DNA of 64,000 nucleotides, from NCBI GenBank assembly GCA_017545485.1, contig JAFWMY010000011.1, positions 1-64,000 on the forward strand, given 5' to 3'. The DNA comes from Candidatus Saccharimonadota bacterium. Lineage in GTDB: Bacteria; Patescibacteriota; Saccharimonadia; Saccharimonadales; Saccharimonadaceae. Numbering within the stretch: the first letter of the stretch is position 1; each line of letters starts with the position of its first letter. The position numbers and the translations under genes are program-made. The notes below the pieces were generated by a model. It saw nothing but the letters and a program-made list of their open reading frames with translations. It ran no database searches and was not told the origin of the DNA. Positions 8,023-17,150 of this stretch are shown one piece after another.

Positions 8023-9135
8023 TTAGTCGTTAGCATCTATATCTAATGTAATATGAACTTTATAGTCTTTGTACTTTTCTTGTATTTCTTCGTAAATATG
8101 TTTACACAAAGAATCTCTGTCTTCAACTGCAAAATCAATAATAATATCACAGCTGATGGTTTTATCTTCTTCGTCATAATAAAAACCGTGCATTTCAAGC
8201 ACGCCTTGGTGGGAGAAAATAATATCTTTAATGTCGTTTTGGATTTTCGTAATCGCTTTATCTTTGGTGTTAACGGAATAAACGCCGATAGTGTGGAGAA
8301 TGACGCCATATTTCTGGAGAATATTCTTGGTAATGCGACGAGAGATTTTATCAACTTCAGACACGGTTAGGGTGTCTGGAACTTCTATATGGATGGAGCC
8401 TAAATATTTATCTGGGCCGTAGTCATATAAAACTAAATCAAAGGCCCCCTGAACATTTTCCTCTTTAGCTACTTCTTTTTTGATTTTGCGGGAGAGCGAA
8501 CTTTCTACCCTTACACCTACAATATTATTTACAGATTTTCTGATTAAGTCTATGCCAGTTTTAATGATGAAAAGGGAAACGAGAACGCCGACGTAAGCCT
8601 CAAGGCTAATTCCTGACAATAAATAAATAACGGCCGAAGCTAAGACGGAGATTGAGAGAATTGCGTCATTAAATGCATCTGTGCCGCTAGCGACAAGAGA
8701 ATCTGAATGGATTCTCTTTCCAGTCTTTTTGACGTATAACCCAAGGGCAAATTTGACGACTATACCAGCGATAAGAATTATGAGTGTGATAGTGCTGTAG
8801 TCTGGAGTTTCTGGTTGAATGATTTTTTTAACAGATTCTACAAGAGCAGTGATACCGGCATATAAAACAATCGCTGAGACTGTTAAGGAAGTCATGTATT
8901 CTAATCTACCATAACCGTAAGGGTGCTTTTTGTCTGGTGCCTTGCCAGCAAGTTTGGTACCAATAATGGTGATAATACTAGACAAAGCATCGCTTAAGTT
9001 GTTAATTGCGTCAGAGATAATGGCAATGGAATTTGAGAGAAACCCAACAAAAGCCTTAAACCCCACTAAAACCAAGTTTGCTACTATGCTAAGAAGGCTG
9101 ATTTTAACTACGGTATTCTCGCGTGATTTTTTCAT
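8023..9135 (-). CDS. Cation diffusion facilitator transporter
   Basis: A 370-residue CDF family transporter. The first metal-site helix reads SDAINNLSDAL (D42, D49) and a second, TDAFND, is near residue 153; several hydrophobic segments fill the first 200 residues. This family exports Zn, Mn, Fe or similar divalent ions in exchange for protons. The protein has a long cytoplasmic C-terminal region (about residues 205-370) that is roughly twice the usual 80-90 residues and looks like two consecutive cytoplasmic domains. A TATAAT hexamer is 6 bases before the ATG on the minus strand. The metal cannot be predicted with confidence. Confidence 0.9.
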   Translation of the reverse strand: MKKSRENTVVKISLLSIVANLVLVGFKAFVGFLSNSIAIISDAINNLSDALSSIITIIGTKLAGKAPDKKHPYGYGRLEYMTSLTVSAIVLYAGITALVESVKKIIQPETPDYSTITLIILIAGIVVKFALGLYVKKTGKRIHSDSLVASGTDAFNDAILSISVLASAVIYLLSGISLEAYVGVLVSLFIIKTGIDLIRKSVNNIVGVRVESSLSRKIKKEVAKEENVQGAFDLVLYDYGPDKYLGSIHIEVPDTLTVSEVDKISRRITKNILQKYGVILHTIGVYSVNTKDKAITKIQNDIKDIIFSHQGVLEMHGFYYDEEDKTISCDIIIDFAVEDRDSLCKHIYEEIQEKYKDYKVHITLDIDAND

Positions 9136-9205
9136 GAGGTTATTATAACATTAAAGAACATAATATTGTAATCTTGCGATGCTTTACTTTTGCATAAAAC
9201 AGGCA

Positions 9206-9239
9206 TATAATTAAGTATGAAAAGTATAACTGGTTATAC
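9206..9239 (+). promoter_or_regulatory. Promoter and palindromic operator of the AbrB-ABC cassette
   Basis: TATAAT (9206-9211) with a TTTACT 17 bases upstream, followed by a perfect 7-bp palindrome, GTATAAC-TG-GTTATAC (9224-9239), placed just after the expected start of transcription. A site there is well placed for repression, most simply by the AbrB-type protein encoded 16 bases downstream. Confidence 0.65.
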
Positions 9240-9254
9240 CTTAAGGAAGCATGT

Positions 9255-9455
9255 ATGAAAGATAAATTTATAGGTATTGCTAAAGTTGGAGAAAAAGGGC
9301 AGATAGTTATTCCAAAAGAGGCAAGAGATATGTTTGATATTAAATCAGGCGATTCTATTATAGTACTTTGTGATAAAGAAAAAGGAATTGCTTTGTTAAA
9401 AGCAGATGCAATTGAAGATTTGTCTGATAAAGTATTTCCAAAAGGAGATAATTAA
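9255..9455 (+). CDS. AbrB/SpoVT/MazE-type DNA-binding protein
   Basis: A 66-residue swapped-hairpin AbrB-like transcription factor. The core VGEKGQIVIPKEARDMFDIKSGD pattern is characteristic (given here only in part: GQIVIPKEAR near 15-24, IKSGD near 30-34). It precedes an ABC transporter ATPase by 2 bases, an arrangement seen in clostridial AbrB-ABC-2 cassettes. It likely controls its own operon through the palindrome upstream. A second ATG lies 4 bases before in another frame; the AAGGAAG site fits the chosen start. Confidence 0.85.
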   Translation: MKDKFIGIAKVGEKGQIVIPKEARDMFDIKSGDSIIVLCDKEKGIALLKADAIEDLSDKVFPKGDN

Positions 9456-9457
9456 TA

Positions 9458-10180
9458 ATGATTGCAATTGAAACAAAGAAGTTAACAAAAAAATTTAAAG
9501 ATAAAGTAGCTGTGAATGAAATAGATTTAAAAATTAAGCATGGTGAATTATTTGCACTTTTAGGAGTAAATGGTGCTGGCAAAACGACTACGATTAAAAT
9601 GTTGTCCGGTCTGATTCTCCCAACTTCTGGTGAGATAATAATAGAAAATATGAACATGAAAAAAGAAGTATTTAAAATAAAAGAAATTTTAAATGTATCA
9701 CCACAAGAAACCGCTATTGCACCAAATTTAACAGTAAAAGAAAATTTAGAATTTATGGCTGGAGTTTATCAAATAAAAGATAAAGAAAAAAAGATTAATG
9801 AACTTGTTAAGGAGTTTAAGCTTGAAGATGTGTTAAACAAAAGAGCAAAAACTTTATCAGGTGGTTGGCAAAGAAGAGTATCTATAGCAATAAGTTTAAT
9901 AAATAATCCAAAGATATTATTTTTAGACGAGCCAACACTGGGGTTAGATGTGATAGCAAGAAAAGAGCTATGGAAAGTTATTAATTCATTAAAAGGTAGA
10001 ATAACAATTATTTTGACAACCCATTATATGGAGGAAGCAGAAAGTTTATCAGACAGAATTGGTATAATGGCAAATGGCAGTATTGTTGAAGTTGGAACCG
10101 CTAAAGAATTAATCAAAAAAACTAAAGCTAAAAATTTTGAAGACGCTTTTGTATCGATCGCAACTGGAGGTGAGCTATAA
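9458..10180 (+). CDS. ABC transporter ATP-binding protein
   Basis: A 240-residue ATPase with Walker A GVNGAGKT at 36-43, signature LSGGW at 133-137 and Walker B ILFLDEPT at 153-160, followed by the switch histidine in TTHYMEEAE. It belongs to the ABC-2/DrrA-like group that works with a six-helix permease to export lipids, drugs or peptides. The next gene overlaps its stop by one base and encodes the permease. Base composition of this gene and its neighbours is clearly more AT-rich than the rest of the window (AAA, ATA, TTA codons dominate), which suggests acquisition from a low-GC Firmicute-like donor. Confidence 0.93.
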   Translation: MIAIETKKLTKKFKDKVAVNEIDLKIKHGELFALLGVNGAGKTTTIKMLSGLILPTSGEIIIENMNMKKEVFKIKEILNVSPQETAIAPNLTVKENLEFMAGVYQIKDKEKKINELVKEFKLEDVLNKRAKTLSGGWQRRVSIAISLINNPKILFLDEPTLGLDVIARKELWKVINSLKGRITIILTTHYMEEAESLSDRIGIMANGSIVEVGTAKELIKKTKAKNFEDAFVSIATGGEL

Positions 10181-10911
10181 TGAGAATGATTAATTTTGCT
10201 AAAAGAAATTTTAAGGAATTAATTAGAGATCCTTTAAGTTTAATATTTGAAATCGTTTTACCATTATTCTTATTATTTATCTTTCAACAATTTGATATTC
10301 CGGCAGAGAATTATAAATTAGAAAATTTTACTCCTTCCATTATATTATTTGGGTTTTCATTTATCACATTGTTTACTGCTACATTGATTGCAAAGGATAG
10401 AACATCTTCATTTTTAATTAGACTTGGAACTTCTCCAATGAAATCAAGTGATTATATATTGGGATATATACTATCATTGCTGCCAATAGTATTAATTCAG
10501 AATATTTTATTCTTTTTAACTGCTATTATGATGGGATTAGAATTTAGTATAAGTATAATACCGACTATATTAGTATCTATGATTATTTCTATATTCTTTA
10601 TATCACTTGGAATATTAATAGGTAGTTTAGTTAGTGAAAAAGGAACTGGTGGTTTAGGAAGTATCGTTGTCCAATTGGTATGCTTTACGAGTGGTATGTA
10701 TTTTCCTAAAGAAGTAATTGGTGGAGTTTTTGAAGTAATATGCAAAGCATTGCCATTTGAAGCTTGTTTAAATATAATTCAAGGTACATTACATAATGAT
10801 TTTAGTAATTTAACACTTATCCATATAATAGTATTTTTAATCTATTTTATAGCAGTTATATTATTCTCAATTATTGTATTCAAAAAAAGAATGATTAGTG
10901 ATAATAAATAA
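10180..10911 (+). CDS. ABC-2 type permease
   Basis: A 243-residue protein with about six hydrophobic segments, starting with a short basic N-terminus (MRMINFAKRNFKEL) that is typical of ABC-2 permeases, then the RDPLSLIFEIVLP segment leading into helix 1. It pairs with the ATPase gene whose stop codon it overlaps. The substrate is unknown; self-resistance or bacteriocin/drug export is common for this type. AT-rich like its two upstream partners. No terminator is obvious before the next gene, which has its own promoter. Confidence 0.9.
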   Translation: MRMINFAKRNFKELIRDPLSLIFEIVLPLFLLFIFQQFDIPAENYKLENFTPSIILFGFSFITLFTATLIAKDRTSSFLIRLGTSPMKSSDYILGYILSLLPIVLIQNILFFLTAIMMGLEFSISIIPTILVSMIISIFFISLGILIGSLVSEKGTGGLGSIVVQLVCFTSGMYFPKEVIGGVFEVICKALPFEACLNIIQGTLHNDFSNLTLIHIIVFLIYFIAVILFSIIVFKKRMISDNK

Positions 10912-10944
10912 TCGGAAGATTAAGATATTAGGTACAATATATAT

Positions 10945-11652
10945 ATGTCCACAATCCAAAAATATAACGAATTAAAGACTGCGTTGGCGCGGAATGCGGA
11001 TGATGAATACCGCGAGTTCAGCATGAAGGGAATCCCGAGTGAAAGACCATTCGTTGGAGTTAGAATTCCAAAAATCCGCGAAATTGTAGCTATGGTGCCA
11101 AATGATAAAATTAATGATTTTTTGGCAGAAGAGCCTGTGGCAATTGAAGAAGTGCTGGCACGCGGAATGCTAATTTCGCGACTGTCTTATGATGATGTAC
11201 TGGGTGCTAAGGCGGTAATATTTGATTCGCAGATTAGTTATATTGATAATTGGTGCACATGTGACGTGTTTTGTTCGGGGCTGAAGAAGCTAGTTAGAGG
11301 ACACCGCGACGAAGTACTTGAGCAAAGAATTGACCCCCTTTTAGAAAGTGGAGCGGAATTTGCGGTCAGAGTTGGGTTGGTATTATTAAAATGCTACTAC
11401 GTAGATTATGATTATCTTGCAGTAATTTTTGATCGCGTGGAAAAACTAAAAGACCGCAAGGAATATTATATTAAAATGGCAATTGCGTGGCTTGTTGCTG
11501 AGTGTTTTATAAAATACCCAGAAGAAACTTTGGCATATTTAAAAATATCACATTTGCCAAAATGGACATATAATAAAACCATTTCTAAGATTTGTGATTC
11601 ATACCGGGTGGAACCGGAAGTAAAAGAAGTATTAAAGAAAATGAGGAAATAA
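10945..11652 (+). CDS. AlkD-like DNA alkylation repair protein
   Basis: A 235-residue all-helical protein of the DNA alkylation repair (AlkD, HEAT-like) family. The [24 protein letters not shown] region opens the fold (in part: GVRIPKIRE near 37-45), and the [13 protein letters not shown] segment near 109-121 plus the WLVAECF helix near 173-179 are the usual family signatures. Such proteins excise positively charged alkylated bases by handling the DNA backbone. A TACAAT hexamer lies 6 bases before the ATG, so it may be leaderless. DUF1653 follows 1 base after its stop. Confidence 0.85.
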   Translation: MSTIQKYNELKTALARNADDEYREFSMKGIPSERPFVGVRIPKIREIVAMVPNDKINDFLAEEPVAIEEVLARGMLISRLSYDDVLGAKAVIFDSQISYIDNWCTCDVFCSGLKKLVRGHRDEVLEQRIDPLLESGAEFAVRVGLVLLKCYYVDYDYLAVIFDRVEKLKDRKEYYIKMAIAWLVAECFIKYPEETLAYLKISHLPKWTYNKTISKICDSYRVEPEVKEVLKKMRK

Positions 11653-11653
11653 C

Positions 11654-11887
11654 ATGAAAAGAGAATTAGTTATACATGGCGTGTACAGACATTTCAAGGG
11701 ATATTTATATATTGTGGAAGACGTGGCAATAAATTCAGAAACGGACGAAAATTTAGTAATTTATCGTGCATTATATGGAGAGGGGTTGCTGTATGCAAGG
11801 CCCCTAAAGATGTTTCTTAGTCCTGTTGATACTAAAAAATATCCTGACGTAAAACAAAAATGGCGATTTGAATTAGTGGATAAATAA
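11654..11887 (+). CDS. DUF1653 protein
   Basis: A 77-residue protein matching the DUF1653 pattern: [12 protein letters not shown] near the start, a [15 protein letters not shown] middle and an [11 protein letters not shown] segment ending in a Phe-rich tail. The fold is a small beta barrel of unknown function, often found near repair or tRNA genes. Only one base separates it from the AlkD-like gene, so the two are read together. Confidence 0.85.
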   Translation: MKRELVIHGVYRHFKGYLYIVEDVAINSETDENLVIYRALYGEGLLYARPLKMFLSPVDTKKYPDVKQKWRFELVDK

Positions 11888-11924
11888 TTGTTATAATAGT
11901 ATTAATAAAAAGCGGAGGAAGCTA

Positions 11925-12494
11925 GTGAAAATTGAATACTTAGGACATGCATGTTTTAGACTAGACGATGAGCTGGTGATTGACCCATATAAAGACGGCT
12001 CTGTGCCAGGGCTTCCACCTTTGCGTGTGAAAGCGACGAAGGTAATTTGTACGCATGAACACGCCGATCATAGTGGCAGAGAATGTGTAGAAATTGTGCC
12101 CGGCGAATGTGAGTTTGATATTAAAGAAGTGCCAAGTTTTCATGATGATGCCGGAGGAGCTCTGCGTGGGCCTAATACTATTTTCGTTATTACTTCTACA
12201 ACTGGAGAAAAACTAGTACATTTAGGAGATTTGGGGCATTTTCCGAATGAGGAACAATTAAAAGCTATTTCTGGCGCAGACTATTTACTAATACCTGTAG
12301 GAGGGTATTATACAATTGATGCAGAAATGGCAATAAAAATCTGCAAAGCTGCAGAGCCAAAACATATAATCCCGATGCATTATCGTACAGAAAAGTCAGG
12401 CTACCTAGAACTCGCGACGGTGGAAGAGTTTTTAAAATTAGCTGAAGAAAATAATATGAATAATAATATTTTCAACCCTGATACAATCGTATAA
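11925..12494 (+). CDS. Metallo-beta-lactamase fold hydrolase
   Basis: A 189-residue MBL-fold protein starting at GTG with a GCGGAGG ribosome site. The first residues KIEYLGHACF and the metal motif THEHADHS (HxHxDH, near 42-49) are as in the UPF0173/UlaG-like group of metal-dependent hydrolases; a further His in VHLGDLGH near 105 and the PMHYRT near 151 complete the site. The natural substrate of these short proteins is not known. A TATAAT at 11891-11896 is a plausible promoter. Confidence 0.85.
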   Translation: MKIEYLGHACFRLDDELVIDPYKDGSVPGLPPLRVKATKVICTHEHADHSGRECVEIVPGECEFDIKEVPSFHDDAGGALRGPNTIFVITSTTGEKLVHLGDLGHFPNEEQLKAISGADYLLIPVGGYYTIDAEMAIKICKAAEPKHIIPMHYRTEKSGYLELATVEEFLKLAEENNMNNNIFNPDTIV

Positions 12495-12568
12495 TTTGTT
12501 AAATATAATATCCGGTTTTTTCCGTTTTTATCTCTTGAATGGTATGGCGCTTGTGCTATAATAATAGT

Positions 12569-15457
12569 ATGCGAGTGTGGAGAGGTAAAGTTTTATTTTT
12601 GGGAGTTTGTATTTCCGTAGCACTGGCTGGTTTGACTAGTGGATTAGTTTTTGCAGAAGATGAAATAAGCATTGCTATTTCTGATGAATCTGCAGAGATG
12701 AATCTATTTCAGGGACAGTTCGGTGAAGATACGCAAACAATCACTGCCTCTACAACAAATGTTGCTGGATATACAATTAGAATGCGAACTACTGGGCAAA
12801 GTAGCGCGCTAACTAACGTTGTAGATAATAGTCATACTGTTCCAACTTTTACTGTGCCGAGCGGAGCCGATAGTATTCCGGTTAGTGAAATCGGCGACGG
12901 ATATGGATATAGCATAGACGGAGGAGAAAACTATCTTCCGGTTCCAGAACCTGGCATAAATGCAACAACTTTATTCAAAACTACTACTGACGGTACAAAT
13001 ACACATGACCTTACTTTTGGGATAAAAGTACCAATGGACGCTGTAGCTGGTACTTATACAAACACTTTCGTAATAGAGGCAGTAGCGAATTTAGAGCCCT
13101 GCGCAGAAGAGAGTATTTGCTACTATGGCAACGATGACGATGGAACTGGCGAGATGGAAGATCAAACTCTTGTGGCATCAGGTAGCAGTGTAATGCTGAC
13201 TCCAAGTAATTTCTCAAAGACCGGGTATGGGTTTGCAGGATGGAACACGGCAATGGATGGAATGGGAACAAATTATGGACCGAGCCAGACAATTACGGTG
13301 GGGGATTTATCAGAAGAAGGATTGCAACTTTATGCTAAATGGATACCATCGGCAGGAGATTTGCAAGGCTGGAGAGGTTGCGAAGCGATGAATGAGGGGG
13401 ACGTGACGGCGCTCACGGATACGAGGGATGGCAATACTTATGCAATAGCGAAATATGAAGATGGTAAATGCTGGATGATGGAGAATCTGAGGCTTGATTT
13501 GTCGGATCCGGATGTGACGATTACTGCTCAAAATACTAATAAGCCGAAAACTGAGTTTATGACGGCTGCAAATGCGCATCCGGCTTCTTCAAATACTTTT
13601 TGCTCTGGCAACAATGCTGGTTGTGTAGATAGAGTACTTTATAACACCAATAATATTAATCGTGAATTAACTCCGTCCTATAGTGCAAATAACTCTAGTA
13701 GCTCATGGTATTCTTATGGCGTATATTATAATTACTACACGGCGACGGCGGGGAATGGTGGGTATAGTTTAACTACGAGAGGGGCACAAGTAAATGGTGA
13801 TATTTGCCCGATGGGGTGGAGAATGCCCACAGCTTACACTAAGTCTAATGATTTGGGGAATCTTGATGTAAGGTATGGGGGAACTGGCATATCTCAAAAT
13901 GAAGAGCCAGTAGGCTCTGTTGCTTCGGAACGATGGCGAGCTTATCCACTGAATTTTATGTATAGCGGTGAATATAGGGATTCGGCTGGCTATAATAGGG
14001 GGAATTCGACCGGAATGAATTCTGCTAATAATAGTGCTGCAAATACAGCGTATAATTTATGGATCAGGGCGGCGGGCGTAAATATGACTGCAAATAACAC
14101 GTCAAAGCTACGCGGTCAGACGGTACGTTGTGTGGCCAAAGATGTTATAGATATAACAGGAAACGTCCATTATGAAGGAAATGGCGGAACCGGTACGATG
14201 GCCGATCAAACAAATGTGAATTTTGCGAATGCAGTTGCTTCCAGTAATCAATTTACAAGGGCGAATTATAAATTCACTGGTTGGAATACTAGGGCGAACG
14301 GTTCAGGTGTAGCAGTTTCAGAAGGAGGCGCACTTGATACAGCAGCGACACAATCGCAACTTGTGGATGGCGACACATTAACGCTTTATGCAATGTGGCA
14401 ACCGGTCTACCGCGTAGTATATGCTGGTAATGGGGCAGATGCTGGTTCAATGGCGAACGTAACGCAAGAGGATGTACCAAATAGCTTTAACTTGATAGCT
14501 TCAAATTATTCTAAAATTGGGTACGGATTCGCAGGCTGGAGTACAGATGCGAATGCTGGTACTAAACTATTAAACCATGAGTCTGTGACGGTATATGGGC
14601 CAAATCAAGCAGTGAAACTAGATAATGCATTTGTTAACGAGGCAGATGCTAATAACCAAATTACACTTTATGCGGTGTGGTTGCCGGCAGATACAACTGA
14701 TACGATGCAGACATTCAGTAGTACTCGTTGTGCTGTTATGAGTACAGGTGAATACTTGGCACTTAGAGACGAGCGTGATGGTGATGTGTATGCGGTGTCA
14801 AAACTGGCGGATGGACATTGTTGGATGACGGAGAATTTGAGACTGGATCCTTCGGCGGTGGCGTTTAGTGCTACTAATACAAATAGCCCAACTGCAGCAT
14901 TTATTGGCGAGGCACCTTTGTCACATGATTCTAATACGCTCTGTAATGACGATGACGCGAACTGCATTGATCAGGTGTTGTTTAATGCAAACGATATTAA
15001 TAGAAGTAATAGTTTGACGCCTTCACCTTCCGATAATGGGACAAGCAGTTCTTGGTATAGTTATGGCATAATGTATGGTTGGTACACGGCAACGGCAGGG
15101 AATGGTGATTACGCAATGTCGAGCGGTAATGTGGCTGGAGATATTTGTCCAGTAGGATGGCGCCTACCGACTGGTGGTGGAAGTGGAGAATACGTGAGCT
15201 TGACAAATGCGGTGGGCGGAGCGAATAACATGGAAAAGAATAATAACTTACTGGCATTTCCGAATAACTTCATCTATTCCGGTGATTATAATTATAATAC
15301 TAGTGGTGGGCGAGGTACCTATGGTAGGTACTGGAGCGCGACGCCGAATGGTAGGATAAAAGCGTATCGGTTGGGTGTGGCGCTATCTAACTGGGTGACA
15401 CCGGATGGCTCATGGAATAAGTGGGATGCGTTCGCAGTGAGATGCGTGGTGAAGTAG
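12569..15457 (+). CDS. Secreted protein with tandem InlB-like and FISUMP domains
   Basis: About 962 residues. A signal peptide (to about residue 29, ending FAED) is followed by a beta-rich domain, then an InlB/Listeria-Bacteroides repeat (GYGFAGWNT), a first FISUMP domain (WRGCEAMNEG...GKCWMMENLRL), two more InlB-type repeats (KFTGWNT; GYGFAGWST) and a second FISUMP domain ending in AVRCVVK. FISUMP is a C-type-lectin/FGE-like fold used for surface binding. No C-terminal membrane anchor or sortase signal is seen, so it is secreted or held by another protein. The ATG at 12569 has TATAAT 6 bases upstream; a TTG 30 bases earlier is in frame but would begin inside the promoter. It is a paralogue of the gene at 31314. 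Confidence 0.88.
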   Translation: MRVWRGKVLFLGVCISVALAGLTSGLVFAEDEISIAISDESAEMNLFQGQFGEDTQTITASTTNVAGYTIRMRTTGQSSALTNVVDNSHTVPTFTVPSGADSIPVSEIGDGYGYSIDGGENYLPVPEPGINATTLFKTTTDGTNTHDLTFGIKVPMDAVAGTYTNTFVIEAVANLEPCAEESICYYGNDDDGTGEMEDQTLVASGSSVMLTPSNFSKTGYGFAGWNTAMDGMGTNYGPSQTITVGDLSEEGLQLYAKWIPSAGDLQGWRGCEAMNEGDVTALTDTRDGNTYAIAKYEDGKCWMMENLRLDLSDPDVTITAQNTNKPKTEFMTAANAHPASSNTFCSGNNAGCVDRVLYNTNNINRELTPSYSANNSSSSWYSYGVYYNYYTATAGNGGYSLTTRGAQVNGDICPMGWRMPTAYTKSNDLGNLDVRYGGTGISQNEEPVGSVASERWRAYPLNFMYSGEYRDSAGYNRGNSTGMNSANNSAANTAYNLWIRAAGVNMTANNTSKLRGQTVRCVAKDVIDITGNVHYEGNGGTGTMADQTNVNFANAVASSNQFTRANYKFTGWNTRANGSGVAVSEGGALDTAATQSQLVDGDTLTLYAMWQPVYRVVYAGNGADAGSMANVTQEDVPNSFNLIASNYSKIGYGFAGWSTDANAGTKLLNHESVTVYGPNQAVKLDNAFVNEADANNQITLYAVWLPADTTDTMQTFSSTRCAVMSTGEYLALRDERDGDVYAVSKLADGHCWMTENLRLDPSAVAFSATNTNSPTAAFIGEAPLSHDSNTLCNDDDANCIDQVLFNANDINRSNSLTPSPSDNGTSSSWYSYGIMYGWYTATAGNGDYAMSSGNVAGDICPVGWRLPTGGGSGEYVSLTNAVGGANNMEKNNNLLAFPNNFIYSGDYNYNTSGGRGTYGRYWSATPNGRIKAYRLGVALSNWVTPDGSWNKWDAFAVRCVVK

Positions 15458-15534
15458 ATTTGATATAATCTAAATTAATGCACCGTAGAAGATACGACGT
15501 GTCGTAGAGTAATTGTATTGTTTTAGTAGTGTAA

Positions 15535-16245
15535 TTATTTCTTAACTTTATCGGTAATAGTGATGCCACCGAATCCGCCGGCTGCATCAATATAGATGGT
15601 GTATTTACCCTTGTCGGAAGGATCTTTGCGGTCATCAGAGAAGCCACCGAAAATGAAGCCGGATTTTAGTTTGATTTTGATGTCAGATGGGACGATAATA
15701 TCAATGCCGCCGAAGAGGGCGAAAGCTTTAATGACGGTGTCTCCAGTAAACTTGGCGTTGCGAAGATCGAGACTAACACCACCGAAGATAGCACTAATAT
15801 TGGAGCCACTAAAAGTTTCATCTTTGTAGACACGATCGGTACCGGAGAAAACAGCAAACTGAGAGTCCATGGATTTTCCGGATTTTTCGGCTTCGGCAAC
15901 TTTTTTCACAACTTCTTGGTCATTTTTGCGATGGAAGAGATTTCTCACAATAATTGAGAGACCAGCAGCGACGAGGAAGACGGCGAGGATAACCTTCCAA
16001 GCGACGTCGTAAGAAAAAACATCTTGAGCTGCGAGTAGCAGAATGACGCCGACAGCGATGAAGCCGAGACTCATAATTTTATCTTTGTCAGTGATGAAAC
16101 TAACAATACTAGGAATGATAATAAAGAGGGTCCACCAGCCGTCAAAAAAGATATCGAGGCTAAAAAGCCCGAGGGCGTTGCCGCCAAAGATAATACCTAG
16201 GGCGATAATAGCGATGCCCCAAATGATTGGTTTGATTTGTTTCAT
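15535..16245 (-). CDS. LiaF-like membrane protein
   Basis: About 236 residues. Four hydrophobic segments in the first 115 residues (two helical hairpins, starting IIWGIAIIALGIIFGG) match the LiaI/LiaF transmembrane region, and the C-terminal half matches the LiaF beta-helix domain (SGSNISAIFGGVSLDLRNA; IIVPSDIKIKL; GGFSDDR). LiaF-type proteins sit in the membrane and, in Firmicutes, restrain the LiaRS envelope-stress sensor. No LiaRS pair is nearby. The frame is open further upstream, but the ATG at 16245 preceded by AAAGGAG fits the family start. Confidence 0.82.
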   Translation of the reverse strand: MKQIKPIIWGIAIIALGIIFGGNALGLFSLDIFFDGWWTLFIIIPSIVSFITDKDKIMSLGFIAVGVILLLAAQDVFSYDVAWKVILAVFLVAAGLSIIVRNLFHRKNDQEVVKKVAEAEKSGKSMDSQFAVFSGTDRVYKDETFSGSNISAIFGGVSLDLRNAKFTGDTVIKAFALFGGIDIIVPSDIKIKLKSGFIFGGFSDDRKDPSDKGKYTIYIDAAGGFGGITITDKVKK

Positions 16246-16371
16246 TGTTATTGATGCTCCTTTGGAATAATTATAACATAGATTAATTCTGGCTAGACGC
16301 GAGGTGGGAATGGGTGATGAATATAATATTTCTGTGATGATATAATGGTAATAAATAAAGAAAGGATTTTT

Positions 16372-16629
16372 ATGGAACAAGCTATTTGTCAAAGTTGTGC
16401 GATGCCACTAACGTCGGATGATATGTTGGGCACGAATGCGGATGGGAGTATTAATAAGGATTATTGTAAGTGGTGTTATGATAAGGGTGAGTTTTTGGAT
16501 AAGTGTACGATGGAGGAATATATTGAGAAATGCTCGCAGTTTGGTGAGCAGGCGGGGATGACAAATGAGCAGATGAAGGAGTATTGTACAAAGGTGTTCC
16601 CGACGCTGAAGAGATGGAAGAAGGATTAG
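16372..16629 (+). CDS. Putative zinc ribbon protein
   Basis: An 85-residue protein with a zinc-binding N-terminus, CQSCAMPL at about 5-12 and CKWCYDKGEF near 37-46, followed by a helical stretch containing EQMKEYC. This matches the small putative zinc-ribbon (zf-ribbon_2) proteins, whose function is unknown. The chosen ATG has an AGAAAGGA ribosome site; an in-frame ATG 27 bases upstream lacks one. It precedes the deaminase gene by 32 bases and may be co-transcribed. Confidence 0.8.
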   Translation: MEQAICQSCAMPLTSDDMLGTNADGSINKDYCKWCYDKGEFLDKCTMEEYIEKCSQFGEQAGMTNEQMKEYCTKVFPTLKRWKKD

Positions 16630-16661
16630 GGTGACGGTGAGAGGGTTCTGGAAGGAGGTGA

Positions 16662-17129
16662 ATGTATAAAAAAGAATTCATGGAAATGGCGGCGAAAGAG
16701 GCAAGGGAAGGAATCGCTAACCATGACGGCGGGCCTTTTGGGGCAGTAGTAGTGAAAGACGGCGAGGTAGTTACGTCGGGACACAATAGGGTGCTTACTA
16801 GTAATGATTCGACTTGCCATGGCGAGATTGACGCAATCAGAAAAGCGGAAGAGAAGCTTGGAACTTACGACCTGACGGGTTGCGAAATTTATACGACGAG
16901 CGAACCTTGCCCGATGTGCCTTGCGGCGATTATGTGGGCAAATATTGGGAAAGTGTATTATGGGTGCTCTTTGATTGATAATGAGAGAATTGGATTTAGA
17001 GATGAAAGGTTTGACGAAATGATGGGCGGGAGAGCTAGGCTACCAGAAGGGTTTTTGGAAGAGAAAGATAGAGAGATGTGTCTAGAAGTATTTCGTGAGT
17101 ATGAAGAAACGAACGGGGTGAGGTACTAG
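16662..17129 (+). CDS. Cytidine/guanine deaminase-family enzyme
   Basis: A 155-residue zinc deaminase. The zinc site is CHGE (H53, E55) plus PCPMC (C83, C86), with GGPFGAVVV near 23-31 shaping the base pocket. The ISANIKK-like WANIGKVYYGC segment and the C-terminal RLPEGFLEE end resemble guanine deaminase-type nucleoside deaminases more than tRNA deaminase TadA, which has a different tail. It would deaminate a free base in nucleotide salvage, in line with the phosphorylase at 6442. An AAGGAGGTGA ribosome site precedes the ATG. Confidence 0.82.
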   Translation: MYKKEFMEMAAKEAREGIANHDGGPFGAVVVKDGEVVTSGHNRVLTSNDSTCHGEIDAIRKAEEKLGTYDLTGCEIYTTSEPCPMCLAAIMWANIGKVYYGCSLIDNERIGFRDERFDEMMGGRARLPEGFLEEKDREMCLEVFREYEETNGVRY

Positions 17130-17150
17130 GAGAATTGAGAATAAAGAAAA

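Noticed and set aside
15300-15457. DGR variable region at the end of the tandem FISUMP gene
   Set aside because: Codons there are mixed (GGT, AGG, GCG, TGG) with no NNC excess.
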